DNA of 64,000 nt from Ochrobactrum vermis (GCF_002975205.1 NZ_PCOC01000001.1:1178001-1242000), one strand, 5' to 3'; counted from the stretch's first letter, positions 9,415 through 19,358 are shown. Numbers and translations: made by a program. The notes: generated by a model not told the origin, from the sequence alone.

Positions 9415-10668
9415 TTATGCTGGACGGATCAGCACGTGGCGCTTCTTGCCGAGCGACAGCTTGATGACGCCCTGATCGTTCAACGCACTTGCATCAACGG
9501 TCATACGCGGATCGCTCACAGGCTCGTCATTGATACGTACAGCACCGCCTTCGACATGACGGCGGGCTTCGCCATTGGTCGTGCAAAGCTCGGCCAGAAC
9601 CATCAGCGCCAGCACACCGATGCCGCTATTCAGCGTCGCCTTGTGAACGCCGACCGTCGGAAGGTTTTCCGAAAGTTCGCCATCCTCAAAGGTCTTGCGG
9701 GCAGTCTCGGCAGCTTCCTCGGCCGCGTCGCGGCCATGAAGCATGGCGGTAACTTCCGTTGCGAGGATTTTCTTCGCTTCGTTGATTTCGACGCCTTCAA
9801 GTGCCGCCAGCTTGGCAATTTCGTCCAGCGGAAGCGTGGTATAGAGCTTGAGGAACCGTTCGACATCGGCGTCTTCCGTGTTGCGCCAGTATTGCCAGAA
9901 ATCGTAAGCGCTCAGCATTTCGGCGTTCAGCCAGATGGCGCCGCCAAGCGACTTGCCCATTTTCTGGCCCGATGCGGTCGTCAGCAGCGGCGAGGTGAGG
10001 GCATAAAGCTGCGAGGTCCCCATACGGTGACCGAGATCGATACCGTTGATGATATTGCCCCACTGATCCGAGCCGCCCATCTGCAGGCGCAGATCGTAAC
10101 GCTTGCTCAGTTCCACGAAATCGTAGGCCTGAAGGATCATGTAGTTGAATTCGAGGAATGACAACGACTGCTCGCGGTCGAGGCGTGTCTTCACCGAATC
10201 GAAGGAAAGCATGCGGTTGACCGAGAAATGACGGCCAACATCGCGCAGGAATTCCAGATAGTTGATGTTGCGCAGCCAGTCGGCATTGTTGACCATCAGG
10301 GCGTCGGTCGCGCCATCACCGAAGGTGAGGTAGTTGGCGAAGACGCGCTTGATGCCGGCAATATTCTCGGCAATTGTATCCTCGGTCATCAGCTTGCGGG
10401 CTTCGTCCTTGAAGGACGGATCGCCGACCATGCCAGTGCCGCCGCCCATCAGCGCAACAGGCTTGTGCCCGGTCTGCTGGAGCCAGTGCAGCATCATGAT
10501 CTGGATCAGGCCGCCAGCGTGAAGGCTCGGAGCCGTGGGATCGAAGCCGATATAGGCTGTCACGGTTTCCTTGGCCAACAATTCGTCGAGGCCACTTTCA
10601 TCGGAAATCTGATGAATGAAGCCACGCTCGGAAAGCGTGCGAAGAAAATCGGATTTGAAACCGGACAT
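9415..10668 (-). CDS. tyrS: tyrosyl-tRNA synthetase
   Basis: Class I aminoacyl-tRNA synthetase that charges tRNA-Tyr in the cytoplasm; 417 residues, the usual bacterial length. The HIGH-equivalent is PSLHAG (about 47-52). The tyrosine-binding pocket includes GFDPTAPS and the QAYDF...GGSDQWGN block. The KMSKS-equivalent is KMGKS (about residue 237). An S4 RNA-binding domain forms the C-terminus ([16 protein letters not shown]). The gene is monocistronic on the minus strand and ends at a bidirectional terminator. Confidence 0.97.
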   Translation of the reverse strand: MSGFKSDFLRTLSERGFIHQISDESGLDELLAKETVTAYIGFDPTAPSLHAGGLIQIMMLHWLQQTGHKPVALMGGGTGMVGDPSFKDEARKLMTEDTIAENIAGIKRVFANYLTFGDGATDALMVNNADWLRNINYLEFLRDVGRHFSVNRMLSFDSVKTRLDREQSLSFLEFNYMILQAYDFVELSKRYDLRLQMGGSDQWGNIINGIDLGHRMGTSQLYALTSPLLTTASGQKMGKSLGGAIWLNAEMLSAYDFWQYWRNTEDADVERFLKLYTTLPLDEIAKLAALEGVEINEAKKILATEVTAMLHGRDAAEEAAETARKTFEDGELSENLPTVGVHKATLNSGIGVLALMVLAELCTTNGEARRHVEGGAVRINDEPVSDPRMTVDASALNDQGVIKLSLGKKRHVLIRPA

Positions 10669-10842
10669 TCCTTTTCCCTGACTGATAAGGCGAAGTTGAA
10701 ACTGGTCGCAAGCGGCTGCTTACACCCATGTGATAAGTCCGCCTTTAGCACCAATCAACCGCCAAAAACAAGGAAACTCCCGAATTGGCGGGTTTCGAAC
10801 CAGTAATTTGGCTCCAGTGGTCGCAAGCAGCTGGCGTTAGTC

Positions 10843-11175
10843 TCAGTGTTGCGCCGTGTTCGAAAACAGATTGAGCACAATGACACCGGCAATGATCAAT
10901 CCCATGCCGAGTACTGCGGCCATATCGAGCTTCTGACCGAACAGCAGCCAGCCGATCAGAGCGACGAGTGTGACACCGATCCCGGACCAAACCGCGTAAG
11001 CGACACCGACGGGAATGCTCTTCAGCGTCATGGAAAGAAAGTAGAAGGCCAGACCGTAAGCGACCACGACGATCAGGGACGGTCCCAGCCGTGTGAATCC
11101 TTCCGATGCCTTGAGGCTTAGCGTCCCGATGACTTCGGACACGATGGCGATAGCAAGGAAAGCATAAACCGGCAT
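10843..11175 (-). CDS. small multidrug resistance (SMR) family efflux protein
   Basis: A 110-residue inner-membrane protein with four transmembrane helices, the EmrE/SugE architecture. The essential membrane-embedded glutamate is present in the first helix (IVSEVIGT, about residue 14). The aromatic ligand-binding positions are visible in YGLAFYFLS and [10 protein letters not shown]. The family works as antiparallel dimers exchanging protons for quaternary ammonium or guanidinium compounds. WSGIG in helix 3 fits the EmrE-like branch, but the substrate cannot be fixed from sequence. Confidence 0.9.
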   Translation of the reverse strand: MPVYAFLAIAIVSEVIGTLSLKASEGFTRLGPSLIVVVAYGLAFYFLSMTLKSIPVGVAYAVWSGIGVTLVALIGWLLFGQKLDMAAVLGMGLIIAGVIVLNLFSNTAQH

Positions 11176-11235
11176 GTCACGCCCATAAGATGGTTTTGAG
11201 AAAACGAATCATTTGATGGTGATAGTAGCATCGCA

Positions 11236-11264
11236 TAAAAAATCCGGCGGGAAGCCCGCCGGAT
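11236..11264 (-). terminator. intrinsic terminator downstream of the alpha/beta hydrolase gene
   Basis: ATCCGGCGGG (11242-11251) pairs with CCCGCCGGAT (11255-11264) around a three-base loop. Reading leftward the stem is followed by a run of six T, so it ends transcription of the hydrolase gene at 11311-11985. Confidence 0.85.
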
Positions 11265-11310
11265 GAGACGCTGCAAATCTGGAAAGCGACCTGCTGTATG
11301 GTTAAGCAGT

Positions 11311-11985
11311 TTAACGCAAACGCTTCGGGCGCGCTTCAACCAGTTCGCCAGCCAGACGACGATCCAGATATTCGGCGCAATCCTCTATGAGTTCATCGCC
11401 TTGTCCCGCAAAGAAATGGTTTGCGCCCGGAATCGTGGTCTGGGTAATCGTGATACCCTTCTGGGTCTTCAGCTTGTCGACCAGCGCCTGCACATCCTTC
11501 GGCGGGGCAACCTTGTCCTGATCCCCATGGATGATGAGACCGGATGAAGGGCAGGGTGCGAGGAAAGCAAAATCATAGGTATTGGGCTGTGGCGCAACGG
11601 AAATGAAGCCTTCGATTTCCGGGCGGCGCATCAAAAGCTGCATGCCGATCCATGAACCGAACGAGTAACCGGCGACCCAGCAGGTCTTGGAATCAGGATG
11701 AAGCGCCTGCACCCAGTCGAGTGCGCTTGCCGCATCCGACAGTTCGCCTGCACCATGGTCGAATTCGCCCTGGCTGCGGCCAATCCCGCGGAAGTTGAAG
11801 CGCAACGTGGTGAAGCCGCGCTGCTGGAACATATAGAAAAGATCGTAGACGATCTTGTTGTTCATCGTTCCGCCGAACTGCGGATGCGGGTGAAGGATGA
11901 GCGCGATCGGAGCATTCTTTTCTTTGGAAGGCTGATAGCGACCTTCGAGGCGTCCGGCAGGGCCGTTGAAAATGACTTCTGGCAT
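11311..11985 (-). CDS. alpha/beta hydrolase
   Basis: A 224-residue cytoplasmic alpha/beta hydrolase without signal peptide. The nucleophile elbow is GYSFGSW (about residue 109). HGDQDKVAPP supplies the acidic residue and GANHFFAG the catalytic histidine. HPHPQFGGTMNN near the N-terminus is the oxyanion-hole block typical of the small YtfE/COG2945-like esterase group. Substrate unknown. It lies between its own terminator and the divergent suf-operon desulfurase. Confidence 0.85.
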   Translation of the reverse strand: MPEVIFNGPAGRLEGRYQPSKEKNAPIALILHPHPQFGGTMNNKIVYDLFYMFQQRGFTTLRFNFRGIGRSQGEFDHGAGELSDAASALDWVQALHPDSKTCWVAGYSFGSWIGMQLLMRRPEIEGFISVAPQPNTYDFAFLAPCPSSGLIIHGDQDKVAPPKDVQALVDKLKTQKGITITQTTIPGANHFFAGQGDELIEDCAEYLDRRLAGELVEARPKRLR

Positions 11986-12180
11986 GTGTACTCCGCTCGT
12001 AACGGGAAGACCGGACTTAGGCGGCGAAACTTGACGTTATTGGACGCCGCTTCTAGAACCGGTTTGAAATTTCGACAGACTGAAAGCAGGTTTCAGTTCC
12101 TATGGGGGCTTAATAGGCTTTTCTTGATTGAAAATTCAAGAAAATTGCGCTTCCAGAATTTTGTTTAGGAGATAGGTACG

Positions 12181-13341
12181 GTGAACGGGAGCAGCAAGAG
12201 GCTCTATCTGGATTATAATGCCAGTGCTCCGTTGCTCGATGAGGCGCGGGATGCGGTTATCAACGCTCTCGGCATTACGGGCAATCCATCTTCCGTGCAT
12301 CGTGAAGGCCGCGCCGCGCGAACCCTCGTTGAAGCCGCGCGCCGCAGCGTTGCCTCGCTCGCCAATGCCAGACCGGATCATGTCTTTTTTACATCGGGAG
12401 CAACGGAAGCCGCATCGATGCTGCTGACGCCCCACTACATGATGGGACGTTCGCCTGTCCGCTTGTCGCATCTCTATGTGAGCGGAACCGAACATCCGTG
12501 CATGTTGTCCGGTGGTCAGTTCGCCCAGCAGGACGTCACTGTTCTGCCAGTCGACGGAAACGGCATCGTAGAACTCGATTCCCTGAAAACAGTTCTTGCA
12601 AGTCACGACAAGAGCCAGGGACTGCCGCTAGTGGCTATACAGGCCGCCAATAACGAAACAGGCATCATCCAGCCGATCGCGGAAATTGCCGCCATCGTCA
12701 AGGCTGCTGGCGGGATCTACATTGTTGATGCTGTCCAAGCAGCAGGGCGAATTAAATTAGATATTACAGATAATTGCGGAGATTATCTCATAATCTCCTC
12801 ACACAAGATCGGTGGGCCGAAAGGTGTCGGTGCAGTTATCGCGATTTCCGATCTCATGATGCCCCGCGCGCTTGTTCGCGGTGGTGGTCAGGAGAAGGGG
12901 CATAGGGCTGGAACCGAGGCCCTGCCGCTTATTGCAGGATTCGGTGCTGCGGCCGATATTGCCAAGGCGCGACTGGACAGCGAAGGCTGGTCCCCGGCGA
13001 TGCGGGACAGGCTGGAAGCCGGGTTGAAGGCAATCGCTCCGGATGCCGTGATCTACGGCACATCGGTCGACAGGTTGCCGAACACGACGTTCTTTTCTCT
13101 TGATGGGCAAAAGGCGGAAACCGTGCAGATTGCCTTTGATCTTGGCGGCGTCGCGCTTTCGGCAGGGTCGGCCTGCTCGTCTGGAAAAGTCGGCCCCAGC
13201 CATGTGCTGTCGGCCATGGGACACGGAGACAGTCTCGGAGCGATCCGCGTGTCGCTTGAACCAACAGCGACGCCGGATGACGTCGATGCGTTTCTCGACG
13301 TGTTTCGCAGAATCGCGGCACGCCGCGCCGGGAAAGCTTGA
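12181..13341 (+). CDS. cysteine desulfurase, NifS/IscS type, at the head of the suf region
   Basis: A PLP-dependent enzyme of 386 residues that removes sulfur from cysteine for Fe-S cluster assembly. The start is GTG 12181, well placed after AGGAGATAG. The PLP lysine is in SSHKIGGPKGVG, and the catalytic cysteine sits in the flexible loop SAGSACSSGK, the group I (IscS/NifS) form. Lying upstream of sufB, it is the first of two desulfurases in this region; the second, sufS, is of group II. Alphaproteobacterial suf operons often contain both. A small gene on the opposite strand separates it from sufB, so it may have its own promoter. Confidence 0.9.
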   Translation: MNGSSKRLYLDYNASAPLLDEARDAVINALGITGNPSSVHREGRAARTLVEAARRSVASLANARPDHVFFTSGATEAASMLLTPHYMMGRSPVRLSHLYVSGTEHPCMLSGGQFAQQDVTVLPVDGNGIVELDSLKTVLASHDKSQGLPLVAIQAANNETGIIQPIAEIAAIVKAAGGIYIVDAVQAAGRIKLDITDNCGDYLIISSHKIGGPKGVGAVIAISDLMMPRALVRGGGQEKGHRAGTEALPLIAGFGAAADIAKARLDSEGWSPAMRDRLEAGLKAIAPDAVIYGTSVDRLPNTTFFSLDGQKAETVQIAFDLGGVALSAGSACSSGKVGPSHVLSAMGHGDSLGAIRVSLEPTATPDDVDAFLDVFRRIAARRAGKA

Positions 13342-13348
13342 TCCCAGT

Positions 13349-13585
13349 TCAGAAATCGAGACCGAGCTTCTGTTTTGCAGCCGCAATATAACCTTCGTAG
13401 CGCGTTTTGAACTCTTCCCGCTTGGCTATATCAGCGGCGATATCGTTTGAAGCGCTGGCGTTTGAAATATTGAACTTGTCATGGGCGTCCTGAAAAAACT
13501 TCAATTGCTCGATGGTGCGGCCCTCGTCATTCACCTGTTGTTCGAGAAATTTTACGTAGTCCTGCAGGTTCTGGGTGCTCATCAT
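13349..13585 (-). CDS. conserved small protein of unknown function
   Basis: A 78-residue, highly charged, probably alpha-helical protein with no membrane segment or cysteine. It contains heptad-like stretches (FLEQQVNDEGRTIEQLKFF) and an Ala/Asn-rich middle. The start is one of two consecutive ATG codons, preceded on the minus strand by AGGGAGACC. It lies convergent to the desulfurase gene, seven bases from its stop, and divergent from sufB. I do not recognise the family. Confidence 0.65.
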   Translation of the reverse strand: MMSTQNLQDYVKFLEQQVNDEGRTIEQLKFFQDAHDKFNISNASASNDIAADIAKREEFKTRYEGYIAAAKQKLGLDF

Positions 13586-13924
13586 GGTCTCCCTTTCCCT
13601 TGGCTATGTATGTTCCTGCATGCGTTGGGCAAGGGCGAGCATGATTCTGATCAGCAGATCGGCCACGCCATTTTTTTAAAGGAAATCAAGGCGTCAAAGC
13701 AGGAAGGCATCCCCTGCAATCCACGTATCATCAGCTTGTTTCATTAAGTTGATCGTTTTAATCGGCATTTTTAGGGGCAAATTTGAACCCGGTGCTTGAA
13801 ATTCAGTTTAGAGAGGTTTTAAAGAAGGGCCTAGCACACTATATTGAGGCGGTATTGTTCAAGACATATCACCTTGACGTTTGCAACTGTCGGGCCTTGA
13901 CCCCGACGAGGATGGAGAACGCCA
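13586..13924. promoter_or_regulatory. suf operon upstream region with candidate Irr (ICE) box
   Basis: This 339-base gap precedes sufB. TTTAGAGAGGTTTTAAA at 13807-13823 matches the Rhizobiales iron-control element (as I remember it, TTTAGAA-N3-TTCTAAA) at 12 of 14 defined positions. That suggests Irr control of the operon by iron. A good ribosome-binding site (GAGGATGGAG) lies just before the sufB ATG at 13925. I found no clear TGA-N9-TCA RirA-type palindrome. Confidence 0.45.
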
Positions 13925-15448
13925 ATGCCTGCAGTGCAGGAGACCATTGATCAGGTCCGCGGCCTTGACGTGGACCAGTACAAGTACGGCTTCGAAACGA
14001 CGATCGAAGCAGAAAAGGCTCCAAAGGGCCTGAACGAAGATATCATTCGCTTCATTTCCGCCAAGAAGAACGAGCCGGAATGGATGCTGGAATGGCGTCT
14101 GAAAGCCTATGAACGCTGGCTCACCATGGAAGAGCCAAGCTGGGCGCGCGTCGATTATCCGAAGATCGATTTCCAGGATGCCTATTACTATGCGGCTCCG
14201 AAGAACCAGAGCGGCCCGAAGTCGCTGGATGAAGTCGATCCGGAATTGCTTCGCACTTACGAAAAGCTTGGCATTCCGCTGCGTGAGCAGGAGATTCTTG
14301 CCGGTGTCCGCAAGCAGGGCGATCCGAGCGAAATCGACGACAATCCCTCCGACAATGTCTATGCATCCGGCCGCGTGGCCGTCGATGCGGTGTTCGACAG
14401 CGTGTCGGTCGTAACCACCTTCAAGGCAGAGCTCGCCAAGGCGGGCGTGATCTTCTGCTCGATTTCCGAAGCAATCCGCGAACATCCTGAACTGGTGCAG
14501 AAATATCTGGCGTCGGTCGTTCCGGTGTCGGACAACTACTACGCCACACTGAACTCGGCTGTCTTCACGGATGGTTCGTTCGTTTACGTTCCGAAGGGCG
14601 TTCGCTGCCCGATGGAGCTTTCGACCTATTTCCGTATCAACGAGAAGAACACCGGCCAGTTCGAACGCACGCTGATCATCGCGGAAGAAGGCGCTTACGT
14701 CTCCTATCTGGAAGGTTGCACCGCACCGCAGCGCGACGAAAACCAGCTGCACGCCGCTGTGGTTGAGCTGGTCGCGATGGAAAACGCCGAAATCAAATAT
14801 TCGACGGTCCAGAACTGGTATCCGGGCGATAGCAGCGGCAAGGGCGGCATCTACAACTTCGTTACCAAGCGTGGCGATTGCCGTGGCGACAATTCCAAGA
14901 TCTCCTGGACGCAGGTTGAAACCGGCTCCGCCATCACCTGGAAATACCCGTCCTGCATTCTGCGCGGCGACAATTCACGCGGCGAGTTCTACTCGATTGC
15001 CGTGTCGAACGGTCATCAGCAGATCGACTCGGGCACCAAGATGATCCATCTCGGCAAAAACACGTCGAGCCGCATCATCTCCAAGGGTATTTCGGCTGGC
15101 AAGTCGAACAACACCTATCGCGGACAGGTTTCGGCCCATCGCAAGGCTGAGAATGCCCGCAACTTCACCCAGTGCGACTCGCTTCTGATCGGCAACGATT
15201 GTGGCGCGCATACGGTGCCGTACATCGAAGCGAAGAACGCTACGGCGCAGTTCGAGCACGAGGCAACCACCTCCAAGATTTCGGAAGACCAGCTGTTCTA
15301 CGTGATGCAGCGCGGCATTCCGGAAGAGGAGGCAATCGCTCTCATCGTCAATGGCTTCGTCAAGGAAGTCATTCAGGAACTGCCGATGGAGTTCGCCGTC
15401 GAAGCTCAGAAGCTTATCGGCATATCGCTTGAGGGCAGCGTCGGTTAA
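13925..15448 (+). CDS. sufB: Fe-S cluster assembly scaffold SufB
   Basis: A 507-residue subunit of the SufBC2D complex, on which new Fe-S clusters are built in the cytoplasm. The C-terminal half is the right-handed parallel beta-helix of the family, with conserved [21 protein letters not shown] and the [17 protein letters not shown] block that carries the cysteine thought to receive sulfur. The C-terminal [18 protein letters not shown] segment forms the SufC-binding helix. It is the first clear gene of sufB-sufC-sufD-sufS-sufT; sufC follows after 74 bases. Confidence 0.97.
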   Translation: MPAVQETIDQVRGLDVDQYKYGFETTIEAEKAPKGLNEDIIRFISAKKNEPEWMLEWRLKAYERWLTMEEPSWARVDYPKIDFQDAYYYAAPKNQSGPKSLDEVDPELLRTYEKLGIPLREQEILAGVRKQGDPSEIDDNPSDNVYASGRVAVDAVFDSVSVVTTFKAELAKAGVIFCSISEAIREHPELVQKYLASVVPVSDNYYATLNSAVFTDGSFVYVPKGVRCPMELSTYFRINEKNTGQFERTLIIAEEGAYVSYLEGCTAPQRDENQLHAAVVELVAMENAEIKYSTVQNWYPGDSSGKGGIYNFVTKRGDCRGDNSKISWTQVETGSAITWKYPSCILRGDNSRGEFYSIAVSNGHQQIDSGTKMIHLGKNTSSRIISKGISAGKSNNTYRGQVSAHRKAENARNFTQCDSLLIGNDCGAHTVPYIEAKNATAQFEHEATTSKISEDQLFYVMQRGIPEEEAIALIVNGFVKEVIQELPMEFAVEAQKLIGISLEGSVG

Positions 15449-15522
15449 GCGACGCATTCCTCCCTTCTCGCATCAGATTTTCTGGCCAGCCTTTTCCTGG
15501 CATTAGAACAAGGTTTACATTC

Positions 15523-16278
15523 ATGCTTGAGATCAAGAACCTCCATGCAAAAATCGCCGACACGGATACCGAGATCATCCGTGGCCTGAACCTCACCGTG
15601 AACAAGGGTGAAGTGGCTGCGATCATGGGTCCGAACGGTTCGGGCAAGTCCACGCTGTCCTACATCCTGGCTGGTCGCGACGACTATGAAGTGACCGAAG
15701 GCGACATTCTCTATAACGGCGAGTCGATCCTCGAACTCGACCCGGCAGAACGCGCCGCCAAGGGCATTTTCCTCGCTTTCCAATATCCGATGGAAATACC
15801 GGGGGTTGCCACGATGGAATTCCTGAAAGTTGCGATGAACAGCCAGCGCAAGGCGCGCGGCGAGCCGGAACTGAAGATTCCGGAATTCATCAAGCGCGTG
15901 AAGGACGTCGCCGGCGGCCTCAACATCGACATGAACATGCTCAAGCGCCCGCTCAATGTCGGCTTCTCCGGCGGCGAAAAGAAGCGCGCTGAAATTCTTC
16001 AGATGCAGCTTCTGGAACCAAGCCTCTGCGTACTCGACGAAACCGACTCCGGCCTCGACATCGATGCGCTGAAGATCGTTTCGGAAGGCGTCAACGCGCT
16101 GCGTTCGCCAGACCGTGCCGTGATCGTCATCACCCACTATCAGCGTCTGCTCGAATACATCGTTCCTGATAGTGTGCATGTGCTTTACAAGGGCCAGGTC
16201 ATCAAGTCCGGTGACAAGACCCTCGCTTTGCACCTTGAAGAAAACGGTTATGCCGAAGTAATCGGCGAAGCAGCCTGA
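15523..16278 (+). CDS. sufC: Fe-S assembly ATPase SufC
   Basis: A 251-residue ABC-type ATPase that powers rearrangement of SufB-SufD during cluster assembly. The Walker A is GPNGSGKST (about 35-43). The signature motif appears as FSGGEKKR, and the Walker B is CVLDETDSGLD, in which D replaces the usual second E-P of transport ATPases; this is characteristic of SufC. The H-loop is ITHYQR. It is a soluble protein despite ABC homology. The stop is 13 bases before sufD, whose start is preceded by TGAGGAGGATTGG. Confidence 0.97.
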   Translation: MLEIKNLHAKIADTDTEIIRGLNLTVNKGEVAAIMGPNGSGKSTLSYILAGRDDYEVTEGDILYNGESILELDPAERAAKGIFLAFQYPMEIPGVATMEFLKVAMNSQRKARGEPELKIPEFIKRVKDVAGGLNIDMNMLKRPLNVGFSGGEKKRAEILQMQLLEPSLCVLDETDSGLDIDALKIVSEGVNALRSPDRAVIVITHYQRLLEYIVPDSVHVLYKGQVIKSGDKTLALHLEENGYAEVIGEAA

Positions 16279-16291
16279 GGAGGATTGGATT

Positions 16292-17569
16292 ATGAATATC
16301 CAGACCGCTCAGACCGCAAAGCCGAGGACGCCCGCTGAAAGCGCGCTGATCGATAGTTTTGGCGATCTTATCGGCAATTTGTCCGGTAACGGCGATGTCG
16401 TTGTCGCACGCGATACGGCGCTTGAACTGCTCAAGACCCACGGGCTTCCGTCCCGCCGCGTTGAAAGCTGGCATTACACGGATTTCCGCACGCTTTTGAA
16501 GGGCGTTGCCGCGTTCGACAGTTCTGCTGGTACCCAGCCGCTTTCCGCATTGCTCGCCGGTTCCACCATTCTGGCCGCCAGCAATGGCGTTGCGCTTGAC
16601 GCAAAGGCGCCCGAAGGCGTGTCGCTGACGCCGGTGCGTGAAGCGCTGGCCGACGGCTCGCTGGCTCTCCAGCTCAAGACACGTGGCACAGACGATACAA
16701 TCGGCCAGATCAACGCTGCTTACGTCAGCGATGGCTGGATGATTTCGATTGCCGACGGCACCGAGCTGGAAGCGCCTCTCGAAATCCAGAACATCCAGAA
16801 GACCGGACAGGGCCACACGCGCTTTCCGGTTCGCATCGGTTCGGACGTCAAGGCAACGATCATCGAGCGCCAGAACGGCGGCGAGGGCGATGCTTTCTCG
16901 ACGTCGGTAAGCCATGTTTCAGTTGGCGACGGCGCAGAAGTCCTCTGGGTCATCCTGCGCGACTTCGGTCAGGCAACACAGCTTTCGCAGTTCAATGCGA
17001 CGATTGGCAAGGGCTCCAAGCTCACGCTCTACATCGTCAATGCGGGCGGCAAGCTGGTTCGTCAGGAAGTGCACGTCAATGTGACGGGCGAAGATTCCGA
17101 CTTCGAGCTTCGTGGCCTCAATCTTCTGGCCGACGACACCCACACCGACATCACCATGACTGTCGGCCATCTGGTGGAAAACACCCGTTCGACCCAGATC
17201 ATCCGCAATGTGGTGAAGGACCGCGCGCGCGGCGTTTTCCAGGGCATGATCCGCGTTGCGCAGATCGCCCAGAAGACCGATGCCCGCATGGCCTGCAACA
17301 CGCTTCTGCTTTCGGACGAAGGCGAGTTCGACGCCAAGCCGGAACTCGAAATCTTTGCCGATGACGTGGCCTGCGGTCACGGCGCAACGGTTGCCGAGCT
17401 TTCCAAGGACTATCTGTTCTATCTGATGGCCCGTGGCATTTCGGAAAACGACGCACGGGGCCTGCTGATCAAGGCATTTATCGCCGAGATCATCGAAGAG
17501 CTGGAAGACGAAACGCTGGTGGAAGCGCTGGAAGAAGTGCTGTCCAACTGGCTCGCCATTCATGCCTGA
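16292..17569 (+). CDS. sufD: Fe-S cluster assembly protein SufD
   Basis: A 425-residue SufB paralogue and third component of SufBC2D, needed for iron acquisition by the scaffold. The beta-helical core ends with the family block containing CNTLLLSDEGEFDAKPELEI. A conserved histidine near the interface lies in CGHGATVAEL, and the SufC-binding tail is KDYLFYLMARGISENDA. The N-terminus is variable and helical, with the GLPSRRVESWHYTDFR motif typical of SufD. ATG 16292 is preceded by a near-perfect AGGAGG. Confidence 0.96.
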   Translation: MNIQTAQTAKPRTPAESALIDSFGDLIGNLSGNGDVVVARDTALELLKTHGLPSRRVESWHYTDFRTLLKGVAAFDSSAGTQPLSALLAGSTILAASNGVALDAKAPEGVSLTPVREALADGSLALQLKTRGTDDTIGQINAAYVSDGWMISIADGTELEAPLEIQNIQKTGQGHTRFPVRIGSDVKATIIERQNGGEGDAFSTSVSHVSVGDGAEVLWVILRDFGQATQLSQFNATIGKGSKLTLYIVNAGGKLVRQEVHVNVTGEDSDFELRGLNLLADDTHTDITMTVGHLVENTRSTQIIRNVVKDRARGVFQGMIRVAQIAQKTDARMACNTLLLSDEGEFDAKPELEIFADDVACGHGATVAELSKDYLFYLMARGISENDARGLLIKAFIAEIIEELEDETLVEALEEVLSNWLAIHA

Positions 17570-17592
17570 GTAAATCGGGCCTGATTGAGTGC

Positions 17593-17618
17593 GACAGCGC
17601 GCGGATGCGCGCGCTGTC
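17593..17618. other. perfect 10-bp hairpin between sufD and sufS
   Basis: GACAGCGCGC (17593-17602) is exactly complementary to GCGCGCTGTC (17609-17618) across a six-base loop, 24 bases after the sufD stop. No U-run follows. In the middle of an operon it may act as an mRNA-processing or stabilising element, or partly attenuate sufS expression. Confidence 0.5.
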
Positions 17619-17647
17619 CTTCCTGCCGAACGGCAAAGGGAACGATC

Positions 17648-18892
17648 ATGGACCAGAAGAATCCGCTTGTTGCGGCCTATGACGTGGAAGCCATCCGCCG
17701 GGATTTCCCGATCCTGTCGCGCGAAGTCCACGGCAAGCCGCTTGTCTATCTCGACAATGGCGCTTCGGCGCAAAAGCCGCAAAGCGTCATCGATGCGGTG
17801 ACGCATGCTTATTCCAATGAATATGCGAATGTGCATCGCGGCCTGCATTTCCTGTCGAATGCCGCAACCGATGCCTATGAAAAGTCGCGCGAGACCGTCC
17901 GTCGTTTTCTGAATGCCGGCTCGGTCGATGAGATCGTCTTCACCAAAAATGCTACTGAAGCCATCAATACGGTCGCCTATGGTTATGGCATGCCGAATAT
18001 TGGCGAAGGTGATGAAATCCTGCTGTCGATCATGGAGCATCACTCCAATATCGTGCCATGGCATTTCATTCGCGAGCGTCAGGGCGCGAAGCTGATCTTT
18101 ACACCGGTTGATGACGAAGGTGTGTTCCATATCGAGGAATTCGAAAAGCGTCTGACCGAGCGTACGAAGCTTGTCGCAATCACCCACATGTCCAACGCGC
18201 TTGGCACAGTCACCCCGATCAAGAAGATCGTTGAACTGGCCCATGCGCGCGGCATTCCGGTGCTGGTCGACGGCAGCCAGGGTGCGGTGCATCTGCCGGT
18301 CGATGTGCAGGATCTGGGCTGCGACTGGTATGTTTTCACTGGACACAAGGTCTATGGTCCGTCCGGTATCGGTGTCCTCTATGGACGCGCGGAGATGCTG
18401 GAAAAGATGTGTCCCTTCCAGGGCGGTGGCGAAATGATCGAGGAAGTGACGGAAGAAAACGTTACTTACAATCATCCGCCGCACCGTTTTGAAGCGGGCA
18501 CACCGCCCATCGTTCAGGCGATCGGCCTTGGTGCAGCACTCGAATATATGGAAAAGATCGGCCGTCACGCCATTCTCGCCCATGAGGAAGATCTGCGTGA
18601 CTACGCGCATGAGCAGCTCGGGCGGATCAATTCGTTGCGCATTTACGGCAACGCGCCAGATAAGGGCGCAATCATCTCGTTTGCGCTGGAAGGAATTCAT
18701 GCGCATGACGTGTCGATGGTGATCGACAGGGCCGGGGTGGCCGTGCGTGCCGGAACGCATTGCGCACAGCCGCTCTTGAAACGTTTCGGCGTTACCTCTA
18801 CATGCCGTGCATCCTTCGCCCTGTATAATACCCGTGCTGAAGTGGATGCATTGGCGGAAGCCTTGGAAAAGGCAAGGAAGTTTTTCGGATGA
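17648..18892 (+). CDS. sufS: cysteine desulfurase SufS
   Basis: A group II cysteine desulfurase of 414 residues supplying persulfide sulfur to the SufBC2D scaffold. The PLP lysine is in FTGHKVYGPSGIGVLYG. The active-site cysteine is in RAGTHCAQPLL, the RxGxHCA motif that defines SufS-type enzymes. ATG 17648, after AAAGGGAACGATC, is preferred. An in-frame TTG at 17585 would add 21 residues encoded by the intergenic hairpin and is not credible. No separate sufE is visible here. The stop overlaps the sufT start by four bases (ATGA). Confidence 0.96.
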   Translation: MDQKNPLVAAYDVEAIRRDFPILSREVHGKPLVYLDNGASAQKPQSVIDAVTHAYSNEYANVHRGLHFLSNAATDAYEKSRETVRRFLNAGSVDEIVFTKNATEAINTVAYGYGMPNIGEGDEILLSIMEHHSNIVPWHFIRERQGAKLIFTPVDDEGVFHIEEFEKRLTERTKLVAITHMSNALGTVTPIKKIVELAHARGIPVLVDGSQGAVHLPVDVQDLGCDWYVFTGHKVYGPSGIGVLYGRAEMLEKMCPFQGGGEMIEEVTEENVTYNHPPHRFEAGTPPIVQAIGLGAALEYMEKIGRHAILAHEEDLRDYAHEQLGRINSLRIYGNAPDKGAIISFALEGIHAHDVSMVIDRAGVAVRAGTHCAQPLLKRFGVTSTCRASFALYNTRAEVDALAEALEKARKFFG

Positions 18893-19311
18893 CCGATATG
18901 GAACAGAAAGTTCACGACCAAACGGTCGATACCACGTCCGTCGAGGGCGGAGAAAAGGCTGAAGGCAGTTCGGTGTTTTCTGCTTCTGCCATTCCGCAGG
19001 AAGACCTCCTGCGTATGACGGACGACATCATCGCGGCCTTGAAGACGGTTTATGATCCCGAGATCCCAGCCGACATCTACGAGCTTGGTCTCATCTACAA
19101 GATCGACATCGAAGACGACCGCACCGTGAAGATCGAGATGACCCTGACAGCCCCTGGGTGCCCCGTTGCTGGTGAGATGCCTGGCTGGGTTGAGAATGCC
19201 GTCGGTGCCGTCGAAGGTGTCTCTCTCGTAGAAGTTACGATGACATTTGACCCGCCGTGGACCGCGGACCGTATGTCCGAAGAGGCTCAAGTGGCTGTCG
19301 GCTGGTATTGA
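18889..19311 (+). CDS. sufT: SufT / MIP18 (DUF59) family Fe-S maturation protein
   Basis: A 140-residue protein with an acidic N-terminal extension (about 40 residues) and a DUF59/MIP18 domain. The signature VYDPEIPADIYELGLIYKI is followed by LTAPGCPVAGEM with the conserved cysteine. Family members assist Fe-S protein maturation in bacteria and are the core of the eukaryotic CIA targeting complex. It is translationally coupled to sufS by a four-base overlap and is the last gene of the operon, which ends in a strong terminator. Confidence 0.93.
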   Translation: MTDMEQKVHDQTVDTTSVEGGEKAEGSSVFSASAIPQEDLLRMTDDIIAALKTVYDPEIPADIYELGLIYKIDIEDDRTVKIEMTLTAPGCPVAGEMPGWVENAVGAVEGVSLVEVTMTFDPPWTADRMSEEAQVAVGWY

Positions 19312-19330
19312 AATTTGATCGAGATAAACA

Positions 19331-19358
19331 AAATGCGGCTCTTGGGCCGCATTTTTGA
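19331..19358 (+). terminator. intrinsic terminator of the suf operon
   Basis: AAATGCGGC (19331-19339) pairs with GCCGCATTT (19346-19354) across a six-base loop and is followed by a T-run. It lies 19 bases after the sufT stop. Confidence 0.9.

Noticed and set aside
10780..10810. T-arm-like sequence (GGTTCGAAACCCGCC on the minus strand) near the SMR gene
   Set aside because: No acceptor, D-arm or anticodon arm can be folded around it, so it is not a tRNA.
10700..10835. Imperfect 16-base direct repeat (TGGTCGCAAGC.GCTG) flanking about 115 bases upstream of tyrS
   Set aside because: Too short and with no gene or mobile element between the copies; chance is adequate.
16919..18760. Long open frame (about 613 codons) antisense to sufD and sufS
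   Set aside because: It lies wholly opposite two certain genes. Its translation is rich in His, Arg and Cys in the way typical of the complement of GC-rich coding DNA, with no recognisable domain.
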